Assembly (NCBI RefSeq): GCF_009017415.1
Contig: NC_092408.1
Span: 1,674,001-1,738,000, forward strand
Direction: 5' to 3'
DNA from: Aspergillus flavus
Taxonomy: Eukaryota; Ascomycota; Eurotiomycetes; Eurotiales; Aspergillaceae
DNA: 64,000 nucleotides
Position numbers and translations under genes: made by a program. The notes under the pieces were generated by a model. The model was given only the letters and a program-made list of their open reading frames with translations, made no database searches and was not told the origin of the DNA. Below, piece by piece: positions 44,896 to 57,477 of the stretch (position 1 is the first letter of the stretch; the number at the start of each line of letters is the position of its first letter).

Positions 44896-47800
44896 ATGGC
44901 TCCAGGTGGCGGAGGAAAAAGAAAAAGAGGTGAAAGAACTTGGTCTAGTGATTCAGTAAACGACGGCCAACGGCCCTCTCCTCATCGGCCGAGTAACCTA
45001 AACATGGCGCAACACAACTTACCTCGCGATCACTCCGATACTCGCGGAAGAGGGCGCCGACAGAATAATCGAGGGGGAAGGAATAACTTTGGACGGAGGC
45101 CTAGCAACGATAACCAGAATCAGGCTGGCGGTCGGAAGGATACTGCTATGTCACCTCCAAACACAACACCGGCGAAAGAAGCTCCGGATCAGAATCAGAC
45201 AAACGGCGCCCCCTTAGCGATGAATCAATCTCAACCTCCCCCATCACCTTCACCGGCTCCATCGCAATCACAGCCGCACCCACCGCCCACACCGCAACCC
45301 CAGATGTTGCATGTTCCTCCCATCCAGCCTGCAGCTCCACCTCCCCCATTCGATTATGAGTACGTGAGTGACAGTGTGGTTGAAGCATGGTCCTCTACGG
45401 GGAAACAAAAGCTTGTTGAGGATGGAGTGCATGCAAAGAATGAGCAGGATATCGCAAAGTTGGCCGCGATATACCAGGAAGTGATCCGGGCCGCTTTTTA
45501 CGGACGACTGTCGCCGACGGATGCTGGAGTGGTAGTTAGAGATATCATAGGAGAAGATGTTGCTGCGGAAGATATTGATATGGATAGTGAAGGACAGACG
45601 ACAACCCTCCTTGATACCCGCTCTCTGTTCTTGGACACGTTATCTATCGTTACCGATTCCGACACAACGAACCCTGCCTTGAAGCCATTGGTATTCTCGA
45701 CTGGAATCAACGCCGCGCTCATGCGCCTGCAGCTCGATACACCGCTCCTCCAGTCTCTGGGCCTTGTCCGTGATACATTCGCCCGTATGGGAATTCGGAA
45801 GCAGACTAATCTGCTTTACCGACAGTCTAACTATAACCTACTGCGTGAAGAATCTGAGGGGTATTCGAAGCTTCTCACCGAGCTTTTCACAACCAGCAAT
45901 AATGAACCTCCGTCCAGCGAAGTCGTTGAGGATACCTTCGAGAGGGTCAAGGCAATGATCGGCGCGTTCGATATGGATGTCGGTCGTGTACTTGACGTCA
46001 CGTTGGATGTTTTCGCTGCCGTTCTCGTCAAGCAATATCGATTCTTTGTGAAGCTATTGAGAGCTAGCTCATGGTGGCCTAAGGAGGATGCTTTCCGCGG
46101 TTCTGACGGTGATAATCGTGATTCCGGTCTTCCAAACTGGGCACTACCAGGCTCTGCGGGATGGGTAACGACAGACGAAGAACGGGCCGAATTAGTGCAC
46201 ACAAACCAACATCGTGATAGAGAATTCTGGAAGCGAGTCAAAGAGATTGGTATCCGGGCATTCTTCGAGATTGGTCGTAAACCAGTATCTGAGGAGGAGC
46301 TGAAACGTATGCTCCCTGAAAGCAACAATCTCTCAGAAGAGGAAGCGGGAACGCGTAAATGGATCGAAGAGACAGGGACATTGCCACCTAAGGGGAATCG
46401 AGTCGCGGCGCAGCTTCTCGGATTCAAGCTTCGCTTCTACTCATCTCGGGCTCGCAGCAAGTCGGACATTCTTCCGGACAATCTTATTTATCTAGCAGCG
46501 CTGCTGATTAAAGTAGGGTTCATTTCACTACGGGACTTGTACCCTCATCTTTGGAGACCAGATGACTCCATGGACCTTTTGAAGGAGGAAAAAATGAAAG
46601 AAAAAGCGGAAAGGGAGAGGGCGGCAAGGCCTGGTGGGGGTGTGAATGCGTTGATGATGGCTGGTGCTCTGTCGGATGATACCCTGCCTACTCCTACTCC
46701 TCGCATTCGGGAATCGGAGACACGATCAGCAACACCCGGAAAGGACCAAGAGGCAGAAAAGTCAACCCCAGTCAAGACCGAGGAAGATGAGCTTCCGGAG
46801 CCGTCAGATCAGAAAGTAATGCTTCTCAAGAGCTTACTGGCAATTGGCGCACTTCCCGAGTCCCTTTTTATACTCAGCAAATTTCCCTGGCTTATGGACG
46901 GCTACCCGGAGCTCCCCGAGTTTATTCATCGTATCCTCCACCACTGTTTGAGCAAAGTATACGCTTCACTGCGGCCCCTGCCTTCTGCAGAGGAGCTTAG
47001 AGAGCAGAAGCAGATCCTGAGTTCAGACCAGTCCGGTATACCGAAGGGCCAGATTCGGTTAACCCAAGCACCTCCGAGGCGAGTCCTTCGATGGGCCCAA
47101 CTTGATAAGGAGGATACGAACGATGGAACTGACTATAGATTCTACTGGGACGATTGGGCCGATAATGTTCCCCTGTGTCAGAACATTGACGATGTCTTTG
47201 CCCTATGCTCGTCGTTCCTGAACCTTTCTGGACACAAAATTGGACAGGACGCCAGTTTACTGACCAAAATTGCAAGGATCGGAAAAGACAGTCTAAGTAA
47301 AGATGATTCGCCTGAAAATAGGGCCCGATGGAAGGACCTCTGCAAACGCCTCTTGGTGCCCGCCATCAGTTTGACCAAAGCAAACCCCGGTGTTGTCAAC
47401 GAAGTTTTTGATCTAGTCAGCTTCTTCCCCCGTGAAACCCGATACAATATGTACGCAGAATGGTATTTTGGACAAACGTCTCGCCTTCCGGATGTAAAGT
47501 CGGCTTTTGACCAAGCGAGGGCTGAGACGAAGGACGTACTCAAGAGGCTGAGTAAGACGAATATACGACCGATGGCTCGGGCATTGGCCAAGATTGCGTA
47601 TGCAAATCCCGGTATTGTTATCAATGTCGCCATCAGCCAAATCGAATCTTATGAAAATCTCATCGAAGTTGTCGTGGAATGTGCACGGTACTTCACCAAC
47701 CTCGGGTACGACATCTTGACATGGGCGTTGATCAACTCACTTGGTCAGAAGGGAAGAAGCCGTGTTCAAGAGGGTGGTTTGCTGACCAGTCGTTGGCTGA

Positions 47801-50800
47801 ATGCCCTGTCAACATTTGCGGGCAGAACCTTCAAACGATACTCGGTAATGGACCCTACCCCCGTGTTGCAATATGTTGTTGAACAGCTTCGACACAACAA
47901 TTCCACCGATCTTATTGTCTTGGAGCAGATGATCAGCTCCATGGCTGGTATCATTACCGACACCAACTTTAACGACAATCAAATACAGGCCATGGCAGGT
48001 GGTGAAGTCCTTCAAGCCCAAACAATCCTACAGCTGTTGGACCGACGACACGAGTCTAAAACTACCTCAAGACGACTAATGAAAGCGTTGACTGTTTCGA
48101 AGCTCGCTGGTCAGTTACTTATTGCAATCGCCCAGGAACGCTGGACCTGCATTTTCCAGGAGTCAGAGGGCTCCGACGAACTCAAACTACTGGGTAATGT
48201 ATTTGACGAAATTCATCGAGTTTTAGCTCAGTATCTGGATCTTCTGCGCAGCAATATGTCGGTGGAGGAGTTCGATTCATTCGTCCCGGATCTTTCATCA
48301 CTGATTAGTGAGTTTGGAGTCCAGCCTGAAATAGCTTTCTGGATCCGACGACCAAGTGTGGCCAAGAAGATATCTGAGAGTGATAGAGCGACAACCGAAG
48401 AGGAAGCAGGGGTGGCCAAGAGTGGAGAGGTCGAGCAACAATCTCCGCCTAAAGATGAGGCGGACAAGATGGAGACGGATGAAGGAGAGGCAATAGCCCA
48501 GGACAGCGGTCAGACTGCTGAGAGTGCCATGGACGTTGACAAGGATCAGTCTGAAAAGCCTCCTGACACCGATGCTGTGAACAAAACAACAGAACAAGCC
48601 ATCGCAACAGCCTCAGTTACTGCTGAATCTCCTCTGAATCCCGTTATGCAAGACCTTCAAGACCAGGTCAAGTCGGCTCTGCCTTCTGAAACATGGGGTG
48701 TGGTTGGCCTGCATTTCTATGTCACCTTCTGGCAACTGTCTCTTTACGACGTACACGTACCTCAGAAAGCATACGAGGACGAAATAGACCGCCAGAAGAA
48801 GAAGGTAATTGCCATTGGTAACGACCGATCTGACATTAGTATGGCTGGTAGCCAAAGAAAGGAGCGCGAAAAGAAGCAGATAACTCAACTTCAAGACCGC
48901 ATACTGGAGGAGAACAAAGCTCATCTGAAGTCTTATGGTCAGACAAGGACGAAGCTGCAGAAGGAGAAAGATCGATGGTTCGCTGGTATGCGTGGGAAAC
49001 ACGATGCGTTGAATGTGGCTTTGCTTGAGCAGTGCTTCATGCCTCGACTGCTGTTGTCGCCCATTGACGCATTTTACTGCTTTAAACTCCTCAAATTTCT
49101 CCATACATCCGGAACGCCTAACTTCCGGACTGTCGGCCTTCTAGACCAATTGTTTCGAGAGCAGAGACTTACTGCATTGATTTTCCAGTGCACTTCAAGG
49201 GAAGCTGATAACCTTGGCCGTTTCCTGAACGAGGTCATCCGAGATCTTGGCCGCTGGCATGCTGACAAGGCCGTTTACGAGAAGGAAGCGTTTGGAACTA
49301 AGAGGGACCTTCCTGGATTTGCCATGCTTGTTGATCCGGAAGGCAAACCGACGACGTTCCTGGAGTATGAGGACTTCCGCCGACTTTTGTACAAGTGGCA
49401 CCGTCTTCTGGCTGCTGCCCTCAAAACTTGCCTGAATGGCGGCGAATACATGCACATTCGGAATGCCATTAGTGTCCTAAAGGGAGTTGTGCAAAACTTC
49501 CCTGCAGTGAACTGGATTGGCCGTGATATGTTGACCAGTGTGAACAATCTCAGCCAGAACGACGAGCGGGATGATGTGAAGATTCCTGCAGCCTCTCTCA
49601 TTGGTGATCTCAACCGACGCGAAAAGAAATGGATGCTTCCTCAGGCCTTTATGATAACTAGTCAACCAGCAGCAGGGAAGGGCAATCCTTCAAAGAGTGA
49701 AGCAGCTGACAAGAACGCAAATGGGAAAACTCTGCCGTCACGGCCTCAATCTTCGACTCCAGGCTTGAACGCTTCCGCCGCGGAATTCAAACCAACCACC
49801 GAGTAAGTCCATACAACCTAAGGCTAACCGTACAACCTTGACCCACGTTTCTGACAATTCAACCCACAGACCGTCCAAGATAGAACCTACAAAGACGGAA
49901 GTCGAAGATGGAGAAATTGAGGATGCGAAGATGACCGATGCTGCGTCGAAGAACACAATAGACACAGATAAACTGGGCCAGAAGTCGTCCGAGCAAGCTG
50001 ATACCACAGCCTCGACCCCAGCTGAACCGATTGCTTCCCAGACGCAGCAGGCAAGCGGCGCTGAATCAACAACCAATGAAAAACCTGCTACTCCAGCCGT
50101 AGAGCCTCGGACCACTGGTCAGCCCGCCCCTGCTTCCCCAGCACCTACTGCATCCCAGGCGCCTCCAAAGGGCCCTGAACCTGGCCGACAAGCAAACATT
50201 CCTCGACGCCCAGACCCAGAACGAGCGCCGCCCAGCAACCAGAATGTACGCTCGCAGACGCATACCCCTAATCGTCCTTACCGAGAGGATGGAAGGTTAC
50301 CACCACGGCCTGACCTTTTAGACGACAGACGCGATAGACATTCAGATTACCCTCGAGGGGGCCGCTATGGTGGTGAGCATGATTACAATAGGTCGTTCGA
50401 ACAACCTGTGGGTGATGGAAGGGGCTATGGCCGTCTCGATAGAGAGTATCCTTTAAGGCCATCTATGGATGAGTCGTTCCGTGGTCCTCCTTACCGTGAG
50501 GGGCGTCTCCCAAGAGAACCGGAGTGGCCAGATCGTTCCGGACGTTTGCGCCCTTCGGATGCTCGAGAGGCACCACCTGTCGCACGCTCCGGTCCACCGA
50601 CACACCCTGATCGTGCAGAAATGATACACGATCATCCTGACCGGGAAGGCTATCGACGTGGGGAGGCACTGCGACAAGAGAAGGATGATAGGCGACCTTT
50701 GCCATCAAGAACGTTATCGCCTCCCAGAGTGGAACTTCCAAACCGCCCAGAACGCTTCCCTGATGAACGCCGATCCGGTAATTTCGGACAAGCACATTCA

Positions 50801-52258
50801 CGACATGAGGATTTACCTACTGGACCTCGCAGCGAACGCGTTGGACGGCCTCCTATGGATGGCCACGACTCAAGAGACTCTGACCTGAGCCATGGACGGT
50901 TGCGTCAGCCAGAGCCTTCGGCCGAAATCCCATCTGGGCCGCGGATGCGAAATGCACCTGGCAGAGGCGGCCGAGGTGGTCCCGGGCCATCTAACGGCCC
51001 GAACGCACCTAATGAACGCCAGCCACCTACTGGGCCAGGTCGTCAGGGTATGCGTAGTGGTCCTGACCAATCTGCATCCGCAGTCCCATCGTCCCCTGGT
51101 CCTGAAAGGCTTGACACCACTGGAATACATCCAGACCGGCTGAAGAACCTTCAACCGCAGCCTACTGAAGGCTCATTTGGAGGACCCATGCGTTCCAGTC
51201 ATCCTTCATCTCCTGCGTCCGTTGTTCCTCCGTCGGGACCTCGTAGTGCGCTTGGACCACCGCAAGGGCCATCCTCTCTTAATCGTGGACCACCCCAAGG
51301 CCCCGGCTACGGTGGTGAACGGGGTCGTGGTGATAAGCGGTTTGCTGGACTCAACAACATGCTGCAACAATCTGGAGGACCCGCGGAGCGTGCGGGCCCA
51401 GGCCCAGGTCCAACGATTCGTGGCCGAGGTGCCAACCGTCAGCCTGCTGGTATGAATGCTTCTCAGGCTCCTGATGAAGGCGGTCGGTTGGGGCCACCAC
51501 AGAATCGGCCTGACCTTATGGCCGGTCGACCCTCTACTTCTTTCCCTGAGGACGATGGACAACCTCGGAATCGACCAAGCGGTCCTCGTGGGGAGCCTGT
51601 CGAGGAGTCTGGACCTGAGTCACGGAGGTCTGGGCGGTACTCGGGCCACGATCGGGATCGAGAAAGAGAGCGGGACCGTGATCGGGACCGTGATAGGGAT
51701 AGGGAACGTGAGCGTCGGACAGGCGAGGAGGAGGGAACGCGCAGTAGCAGCAGGAGAGAGGAGCAGCGAGATCGAACGCGAGACTACGAACGTGAGCGCA
51801 GCCGTAGAAGTGATGCAGGCGCAGGCAACACTAGGGAAGAACGGTACGAGTCCCGCGAAGCATCACGCCGAGGGGCTGGATCACGCGACGAAAATCGTCG
51901 TCGACGGGATCGGGAGGATGCATCAGACGCCCAGAGTCAGGAACATGAAGGGCGCCTTCGGCCACCATCCTCGCTTGGTGGACACCCACCTCCGCCCCCT
52001 CCCCCGCCGCCCCTCCCAGGCAGCGCGGAAGAAGATAGGCGCTGGGGCGGCGGCAGGGAACCGCGTGATAGAGATCGAGACCGGAATCGAGATCGTCAAC
52101 GCGACCGAGACTACAACCGCGACGGCGGCAGCGGAGGAGGAGGCTCCCATCGTAAGCGTGGAAGACCCGGGGGCGATGACAGTGGACACGGCGATGGCGG
52201 TGGCCGGGGAGGCATGAGAATGGGGGGTGAGAGTAAACGGCCTCGAAGAGGCGCGTGA
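44896..52258 (+). CDS. tho2: THO complex subunit 2 (Tho2)
   Basis: Two exons (44896-49802, 49870-52258) give 2431 residues. The N-terminus MAPGGGGKRKRGERTW and the following Arg/Gly/Asn/Pro-rich region are as in other filamentous fungi. The long helical core of the Tho2 scaffold fills about 170-1600 (for example LLGFKLRFYSSRARSKSDIL and LWRPDDSMDLLKEEKMKEKA). The C-terminal 800 residues are disordered: acidic first, then Arg/Pro/Gly-rich, then alternating Arg-Asp and Arg-Glu dipeptides near 51655-51720, a run of eight prolines, and a basic Gly-rich end. THO, with TREX, couples transcription to mRNA packaging and export and limits R-loops. The single intron (49803-49869) falls at the core/tail boundary. 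The tail is far longer than in budding yeast Tho2. Confidence 0.94.
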
Positions 52259-53331
52259 AATTAAATTTCATGGCATGATCGGTGGAGATTCCTTATTGTC
52301 TTTCTTTAAGCTCGACACTTTTCCTTGTTTCTCTTTATATGACGCATCGATGCATTGTTGGACGGTGTTCAAATCTTTCTTGCATTGGGATAACCTTCTC
52401 GGCTCTTGTTGGAGTCCATGTGTATTCTCTACATTTCTTTAGCGTCTTGGACGGATACCAGCTTAACGTATGTGGATAATGATACACTTTAATCCAGGAT
52501 GTAAATGCAATACCGGTCCATGGGGGAGAAAATAATCTCAGTACATGGCAGTGAGCTTGGTATTGGCCTCAACGAATAGAGAAGATAGGGTGCGGCGTGT
52601 ATCCCACATCCAACCTTTTAAATACTATTACCCTTATAGCTAGATTATGTGTACCTTTTTCTTCCGCCAGAGGTAGACCATAAATGAAGAAGCACAATCA
52701 GACCAGTTTACTACTAAAGTAAATCACTGTGCAGCGCAATATCAACCACCGAAGTTCAAAGCTGGTCACACTATCTTGTGACCCTACCTTGCTTTAAGAA
52801 TCTCGAGGTCTGCTAATATGTGTACTGTTTAACATAGTAATAATGAATATGAAAACATGAATTTATTTCACGCTCCATTACTAACGTATTTTAATGCAAT
52901 AGGATAATTCACCAGGGCATGGAAAGCATTGCGACAAGTATAGCTTGATTTACAATGTTCGAGCCACATTCCAACAGGGTCTTAGAGTGATTACATCCAC
53001 ACGGCTCCGTAGCGGTTCCGACACTTACTCAGTTCAAAAAACAAGTCGTAGATCTTGCGTAGCAGTTCCACTTCAGCCAGGCACTCAGGACCCCGAGACA
53101 ATCGTATTCCGCGGATCCGACGGCACCGAGTGAGATGTAATATCCACTTAGGGTTTACGGGTATTGAAGTGGCGATACATACAAGACTACTCCCCGAACA
53201 AGGCCTGTGGACACAAAACCGGACCCGGGACTTGTATGGGTATATCACTCGCCGGGATGAATCTAATGTTATAGGTTATCACTTCCCGATCTCAGCGACG
53301 GCTATAGTGAAGTGTACCCGCATTCCTCAAC
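52259..53331. other. Intergenic region, promoter of the flavin monooxygenase
   Basis: Downstream sequence of tho2 and upstream sequence of the cluster's first gene. AT-rich to about 52.98 kb, then mixed. It contains the CCGCGGATCCG element at 53109-53119. Confidence 0.55.
53109..53119. promoter_or_regulatory. Candidate Zn2Cys6 binding site: CCGCGGATCCG
   Basis: CCGCGG overlapping the palindrome CGGATCCG (CGG-N2-CCG), about 215 bases before the monooxygenase start. The same palindrome recurs at 57154-57161, in the next promoter region of the cluster. Confidence 0.45.
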
Positions 53332-54863
53332 ATGTCCGAACGAAACGACAGTCTTGATTACGATGTCATCATCATCGGTGCTGGTATCTCTGGAATTAAT
53401 TTTGCGTATAGATTGCAGGAGAGTCATCCGGACTTGACCTATTGCATTCTTGAAGAACGGCATGAAATTGGTGGAACGTGGAGTTTGTTTCAGTATCCAG
53501 GTGAGATATGCTGGGCTGATAGGTTACTTAGTGGAATTGGTGGCTAAGACGATTGAATGTAGGGATACGGTCCGACTCCGATTTATTCACGTTTGGCTTT
53601 GCATGGCGTCCCTGGACTCAGAAGCACTCGATCGCGCACGGCTCGTTGATCCGTGAGTATCTCCAAGAGTCAGCCGAGCAGGAAGGAATCGACCAGAAGA
53701 TCAAGTTCCGGCATCGCGTGGAAAAGATGGATTGGTCTACTTGTAAAAAGGCCTGGACGGTTCATGTTTCCACGGATGGTGAAGCTACCGTGACTCTACG
53801 CACTCGGTTCATCATGATGGCTACTGGGTACTATGACTATCATGAGCCACTCGAGACTGAAATCCCCGGGATCAATCGATTCCAAGGAACCGTCATTCAT
53901 CCGCAGTTTTGGCCATCAAACCTTGATTACACGAACAAGGATATCGTAATTATCGGTTCCGGTGCTACGGCCATCACCCTGTTGCCGTCACTGGCTAAGA
54001 AAGCGTCCAGTGTGACCATGTTGCAACGGTCCCCTAGTTATGTCCTCTCTGTTCCAAGGGAAGATACTACCGAGAAAGTGATTCGTTGGATCTGTCCCCA
54101 GAAGCTAGCAGCCAGTCTCATCCGGTTTAAATGGATCATCGTGCCCCTCGTGCTGGTGAATTTCTGTCGTTGGTTCCCTAATCTCGCGAAGCGATTATGT
54201 CTCGATATCACCCGCAAAGAACTCCCCAGGGAAGTGCCTTTGGATCCCCATTTCACGCCTAGATACAATCCATGGGAACAACGAATGTGCATGTGCCCGG
54301 ACGGGGACTTTTTTGAATGTCTCCGAAATGGGAGTGGCAGCGTGGTAACCGGTGTGATTGAGTCCGTTACGGAGAAGAGCATCCGGCTACAATCCGGGGC
54401 CGAGTTGAATACCGATATCATCGTCACAGCCACCGGACTGAAGATGAACATTGCCGGCGGGATTCAGATCACAGTTGACGGAGACTGGTTTTCCATTCCG
54501 GATCATTTCATGTGGAAATGTACCATGGTCGATAGGCTGCCGAATGTGGTGTTTGCCTTGGGATATGTCGATGCTAGTTGGACCTTGGGTGCTGATGCAA
54601 CTGCACAGCTGACATGTCGGATATTGACGCAGATGAGGGAGGAGGGGTTGAGTATTGTGTCTCCTCGGTGTGGTGATGAAGAGCGGAATGGGATGCAGGA
54701 GCTGCCGTTCCTTAACCTGAACGCTACGTATGTTAGGAGGGGTGGCTCGGCTTTTCCGAAAGTTGGTGATAGGCCTCAGTGGGAACCTCGGTCGTACTAT
54801 TGGAAGGATCTTGTAAGGGCTTGGTGGGGGGATATACGGACAAGCTTGGAATGGTCGGAATGA
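53332..54863 (+). CDS. Baeyer-Villiger-type flavin monooxygenase
   Basis: Two exons (53332-53500, 53563-54863) give 489 residues. The FAD-binding motif is IIGAGISG at 14-21, followed by GGTWSLFQYPG. The Baeyer-Villiger fingerprint is complete: F163-x-G165-x3-H169-x3-W173-P174 within FQGTVIHPQFWP. The NADP-binding motif IIGSGATA lies at 186-193, and the second ATG motif is VTATGLK. The family inserts an oxygen next to a ketone, or oxidises N or S, using NADPH and O2. The intron at 53501-53562 splits a conserved Gly of the YPGIRSDSD block and restores it on joining. Neighbours suggest a role in a small catabolic or secondary-metabolite cluster. No signal peptide. Substrate unknown. Confidence 0.92.
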
Positions 54864-55352
54864 CTTTGTATTAAAGATAGAGCTTTTTTTGTCAAAACCT
54901 GGAAACATGTGTTGTAGAAATGTATGTTCGATCTGTAAATCCTTTTGTGCCATATTATTCTGTGTATAGCTAGAGAATATATGCAACATGGTGTCACATA
55001 TGCATATCCAAGTGGATGGTGTATGGCCCAAGGCTGCTGGAGGTGGTCCACAATTTGCCTCGTCGAAGCCAGAAAAGCGTGATTTAGATGGTCTATGGGA
55101 ACCTACTTGCACAAAAGTTGGTCTTAATTGTTAAGAGATGCTAGCTGCTATGCATTGAATCTTTGTTTTCCTTTTTTCTAAAAAATTGAAAAGCCTTGGC
55201 TACGTAACAAGGAGAACTTCAAGATGCGGAACAGAAGTGGCGTTGGCAATTGAATTGAAATTCATAGTATTCACAGGACTAAACTAGTACTCATGGCGAA
55301 TCCAAGTCCACCAGACTGGTACCTACATGCCAGATCCATTTACCATCCTCTA
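54864..55352. other. Convergent 3' region
   Basis: Between the ends of the monooxygenase and DAO genes. No coding or regulatory signal seen. Confidence 0.6.
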
Positions 55353-56901
55353 TTACCTTGCAAAAAAGGACGCCAGGGCTGCCTCCGAACCCATGGACAC
55401 ATCTCCCAAACGCCTCTCAGTACTCAAGTACACATCCGGCAGCCACTCTGGCTTTTGCTCTCCCAAGGCCATACGAGCAATAGCCTCGCCACATAACCAA
55501 CACTGTGACATGCCATATCCATTGAAGCCAGCCGCGATCCACTCTCCCCCTTCAACATTTCTACCGCTGATACTCGTCGGCACACTACCTACAATCGGGA
55601 CTTGATCGGCCGTCATGCTGAGGATCCCAGACCAGATTCTATGAAGGGCAGTGGCGGAGGTCATTGTAGTATTCGTGATGGGATTGGTCCAGCCTTCCTT
55701 AAAGAGCCTCTTAGGAAGCAAGTCAGTAAGGTTCCTCGCAGAGTCAGCACTGATGACCGAATCATCCGAAGACAGGAAATCGTCCAGCCTCTGCAGGTCG
55801 CCTCCAAAGAACAGATCACCGGTTTCTGCGTTTTGCTGCATCCAGTATAGGCCTTGTTCGACTAAGGTGGTGTTCGGGTCATATGATTGCTTCGTATGGA
55901 AGAGCCATGAGTTGGGGCGATTTCCCCACTGGGGTCCTGGCTTCTGCGTTGTCATGGATAGTCGGCATGGGAAGATTGCTCCCCTGAGCTTGGGCAGTAG
56001 GTGACCTGTAAAACCACTGGTGCAGTGGAAGACCTTTGCGGCTCGTACTGTTCCTCGGGGAGTTGTTAATATGTAGGGGTATTCGGTGTCAGCCTCATCA
56101 ATTGTGATTGAAATTACTGGTGTCTGGGTCTCGATCGCGAACTGCTCTGGATAAAGTTGAAGAAGGCGCTGCAGAAGATTTGTGACCAGTCTGTATGGCC
56201 AGAAAACGCGAGATTGAACGACCAGAGCACCGCTAGACTTCCGGAGATGATATTCCTGTCGAAACAATCAGCATGTCTCTTTCAGCAAGCATGTTTATAG
56301 AACATCTTACCTTCTCTGCTGTATCCTTGTCTATGATTGTATACTTCCCCTTAGCCTCAGGAATAGCCTCTTCGTACATGCGAATAGACTCAGTCACCTC
56401 GGCGAAACCTTCCTGATGCTCAAAGCTAGCGATCGTCGTGACGTCTCTGATCTGGCTTGCCTTATCAAGGTTCTCGGCCTTGGCCATATCAACGATACTT
56501 TCCAGTGTGCGGTCGCAGAACAGGGCGATATCTCTAGCAGCATCGATCCCCAAAGCCTCGGCATAACGTTTAAAGAACGGCGGAGCATGGCTCAGCAGAA
56601 AGCCCCCATTACGACTGGTTGCTCCGGTAGTTAGAGACCGAGCTTCAAACATGGTGATCGTCTTATCGCGTGCTAGTTCATTCTCAAGGAGTGTTTTGGC
56701 AACGCTGGTACCGGTGATACCAGAACCGATAATGGCAAAATCAGTGCGCTGTGGCAGCTTGTCGGACTGGATAGTCGCGATAGGATGCGCCGGTTCTTGC
56801 CAAGCTGAGACAGTTGGGGCTGCGACTGGAATGCCAGGGTCCTGGATGATTTGACCGGCTAATTTGGCTAACAGCTCGTGTGGAATTTGGTTTTCAGCCA
56901 T
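55353..56901 (-). CDS. FAD-dependent oxidoreductase (DAO family)
   Basis: Two exons on the minus strand (56901-56311, 56255-55353) give 497 residues. The dinucleotide-binding motif is AIIGSGITGTS at 56-66, and ATSRNGGFL at 94-102 is typical of DAO-fold amino acid and amine oxidases. Towards the C-terminus, WSGILSMTADQVPIVG and AAGFNGYGMSQCW form the second half of the flavin site. Family members oxidise C-N bonds of amino acids, sarcosine, pipecolate or related amines. The substrate here is not deducible. The intron at 56256-56310 is phase 0 with GTAAGA and CAG ends. The gene shares a 576-bp promoter with the saccharopine-dehydrogenase-like gene, which suggests co-expression. Confidence 0.88.
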
Positions 56902-57139
56902 TTTGCGCGATAGTTGATTGTGAGGCGAGAGTAGTTTGTGTTATAACTGATCATGAATATGATGAATAGTTCATCGTGAATACAAATCAAGGCGCAATGC
57001 CTTGCTTTTATGCTACCAACCCATCAGCTTCTGAGGACTGTGTGGTGACTATTGCCTCCTACCTCCAATATGCGTGGAAGTTGATGCGAGCTCCTAGCAT
57101 TCGATCCACGGATTAAACCCTAACATCCCGTGCTCGGGA

Positions 57140-57161
57140 ACCCGCGGATCCCCCGGATCCG
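57140..57161. promoter_or_regulatory. Candidate Zn2Cys6 binding sites: ACCCGCGG and CGGATCCG
   Basis: ACCCGCGG at 57140-57147 followed six bases later by the palindrome CGGATCCG at 57154-57161. Both elements recur in the other promoters of this cluster. Confidence 0.5.
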
Positions 57162-57249
57162 AAGCTCCTCTCTCCCACGTGGCCAGCTTCACTCAATCCT
57201 CGCCGATCCTTATGGTCTGCCAGATCTTCGGCATATCAATAGCTCGGAG

Positions 57250-57257
57250 CCGCGGGT
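57250..57257. promoter_or_regulatory. Candidate site CCGCGGGT
   Basis: Reverse complement of ACCCGCGG, second copy in the same bidirectional promoter. Confidence 0.45.
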
Positions 57258-57352
57258 ATGACTTCATGTTCTTTTCAAATCAGGTAAAGCCAGTCTTCGG
57301 GGTATAATCAGATGCAGAACCCCAATATAGATTCATCGTCTCGTAGGTTAAG

Positions 57353-57360
57353 TATAAATA
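57353..57360 (+). promoter_or_regulatory. TATA box of the SDH-like gene
   Basis: TATAAATA, 118 bases before the ATG at 57478. Confidence 0.6.
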
Positions 57361-57477
57361 ACACAATAAAAGTCGGCCTCTACTATTCCATTACCAAGCC
57401 AATATAACTGGCTATTGATACTGCACTCCTCTTTGAATGTAGAACGTCTGCCCGGTTAAACACACTCCCAGTACAAC

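Larger units (their letters stand above)
56902..57477. promoter_or_regulatory. Bidirectional promoter of the DAO and SDH-like genes
   Basis: A GC-rich patch in the middle carries two CCGCGG sites (57142 and 57250) and a CGGATCCG palindrome (57154). A TATA box faces the plus-strand gene. Confidence 0.6.

Noticed and set aside
51456..52217. 253-codon frame overlapping the THO2 tail
   Set aside because: Shadow of the repetitive Arg/Asp/Glu/Gly coding sequence in another frame.
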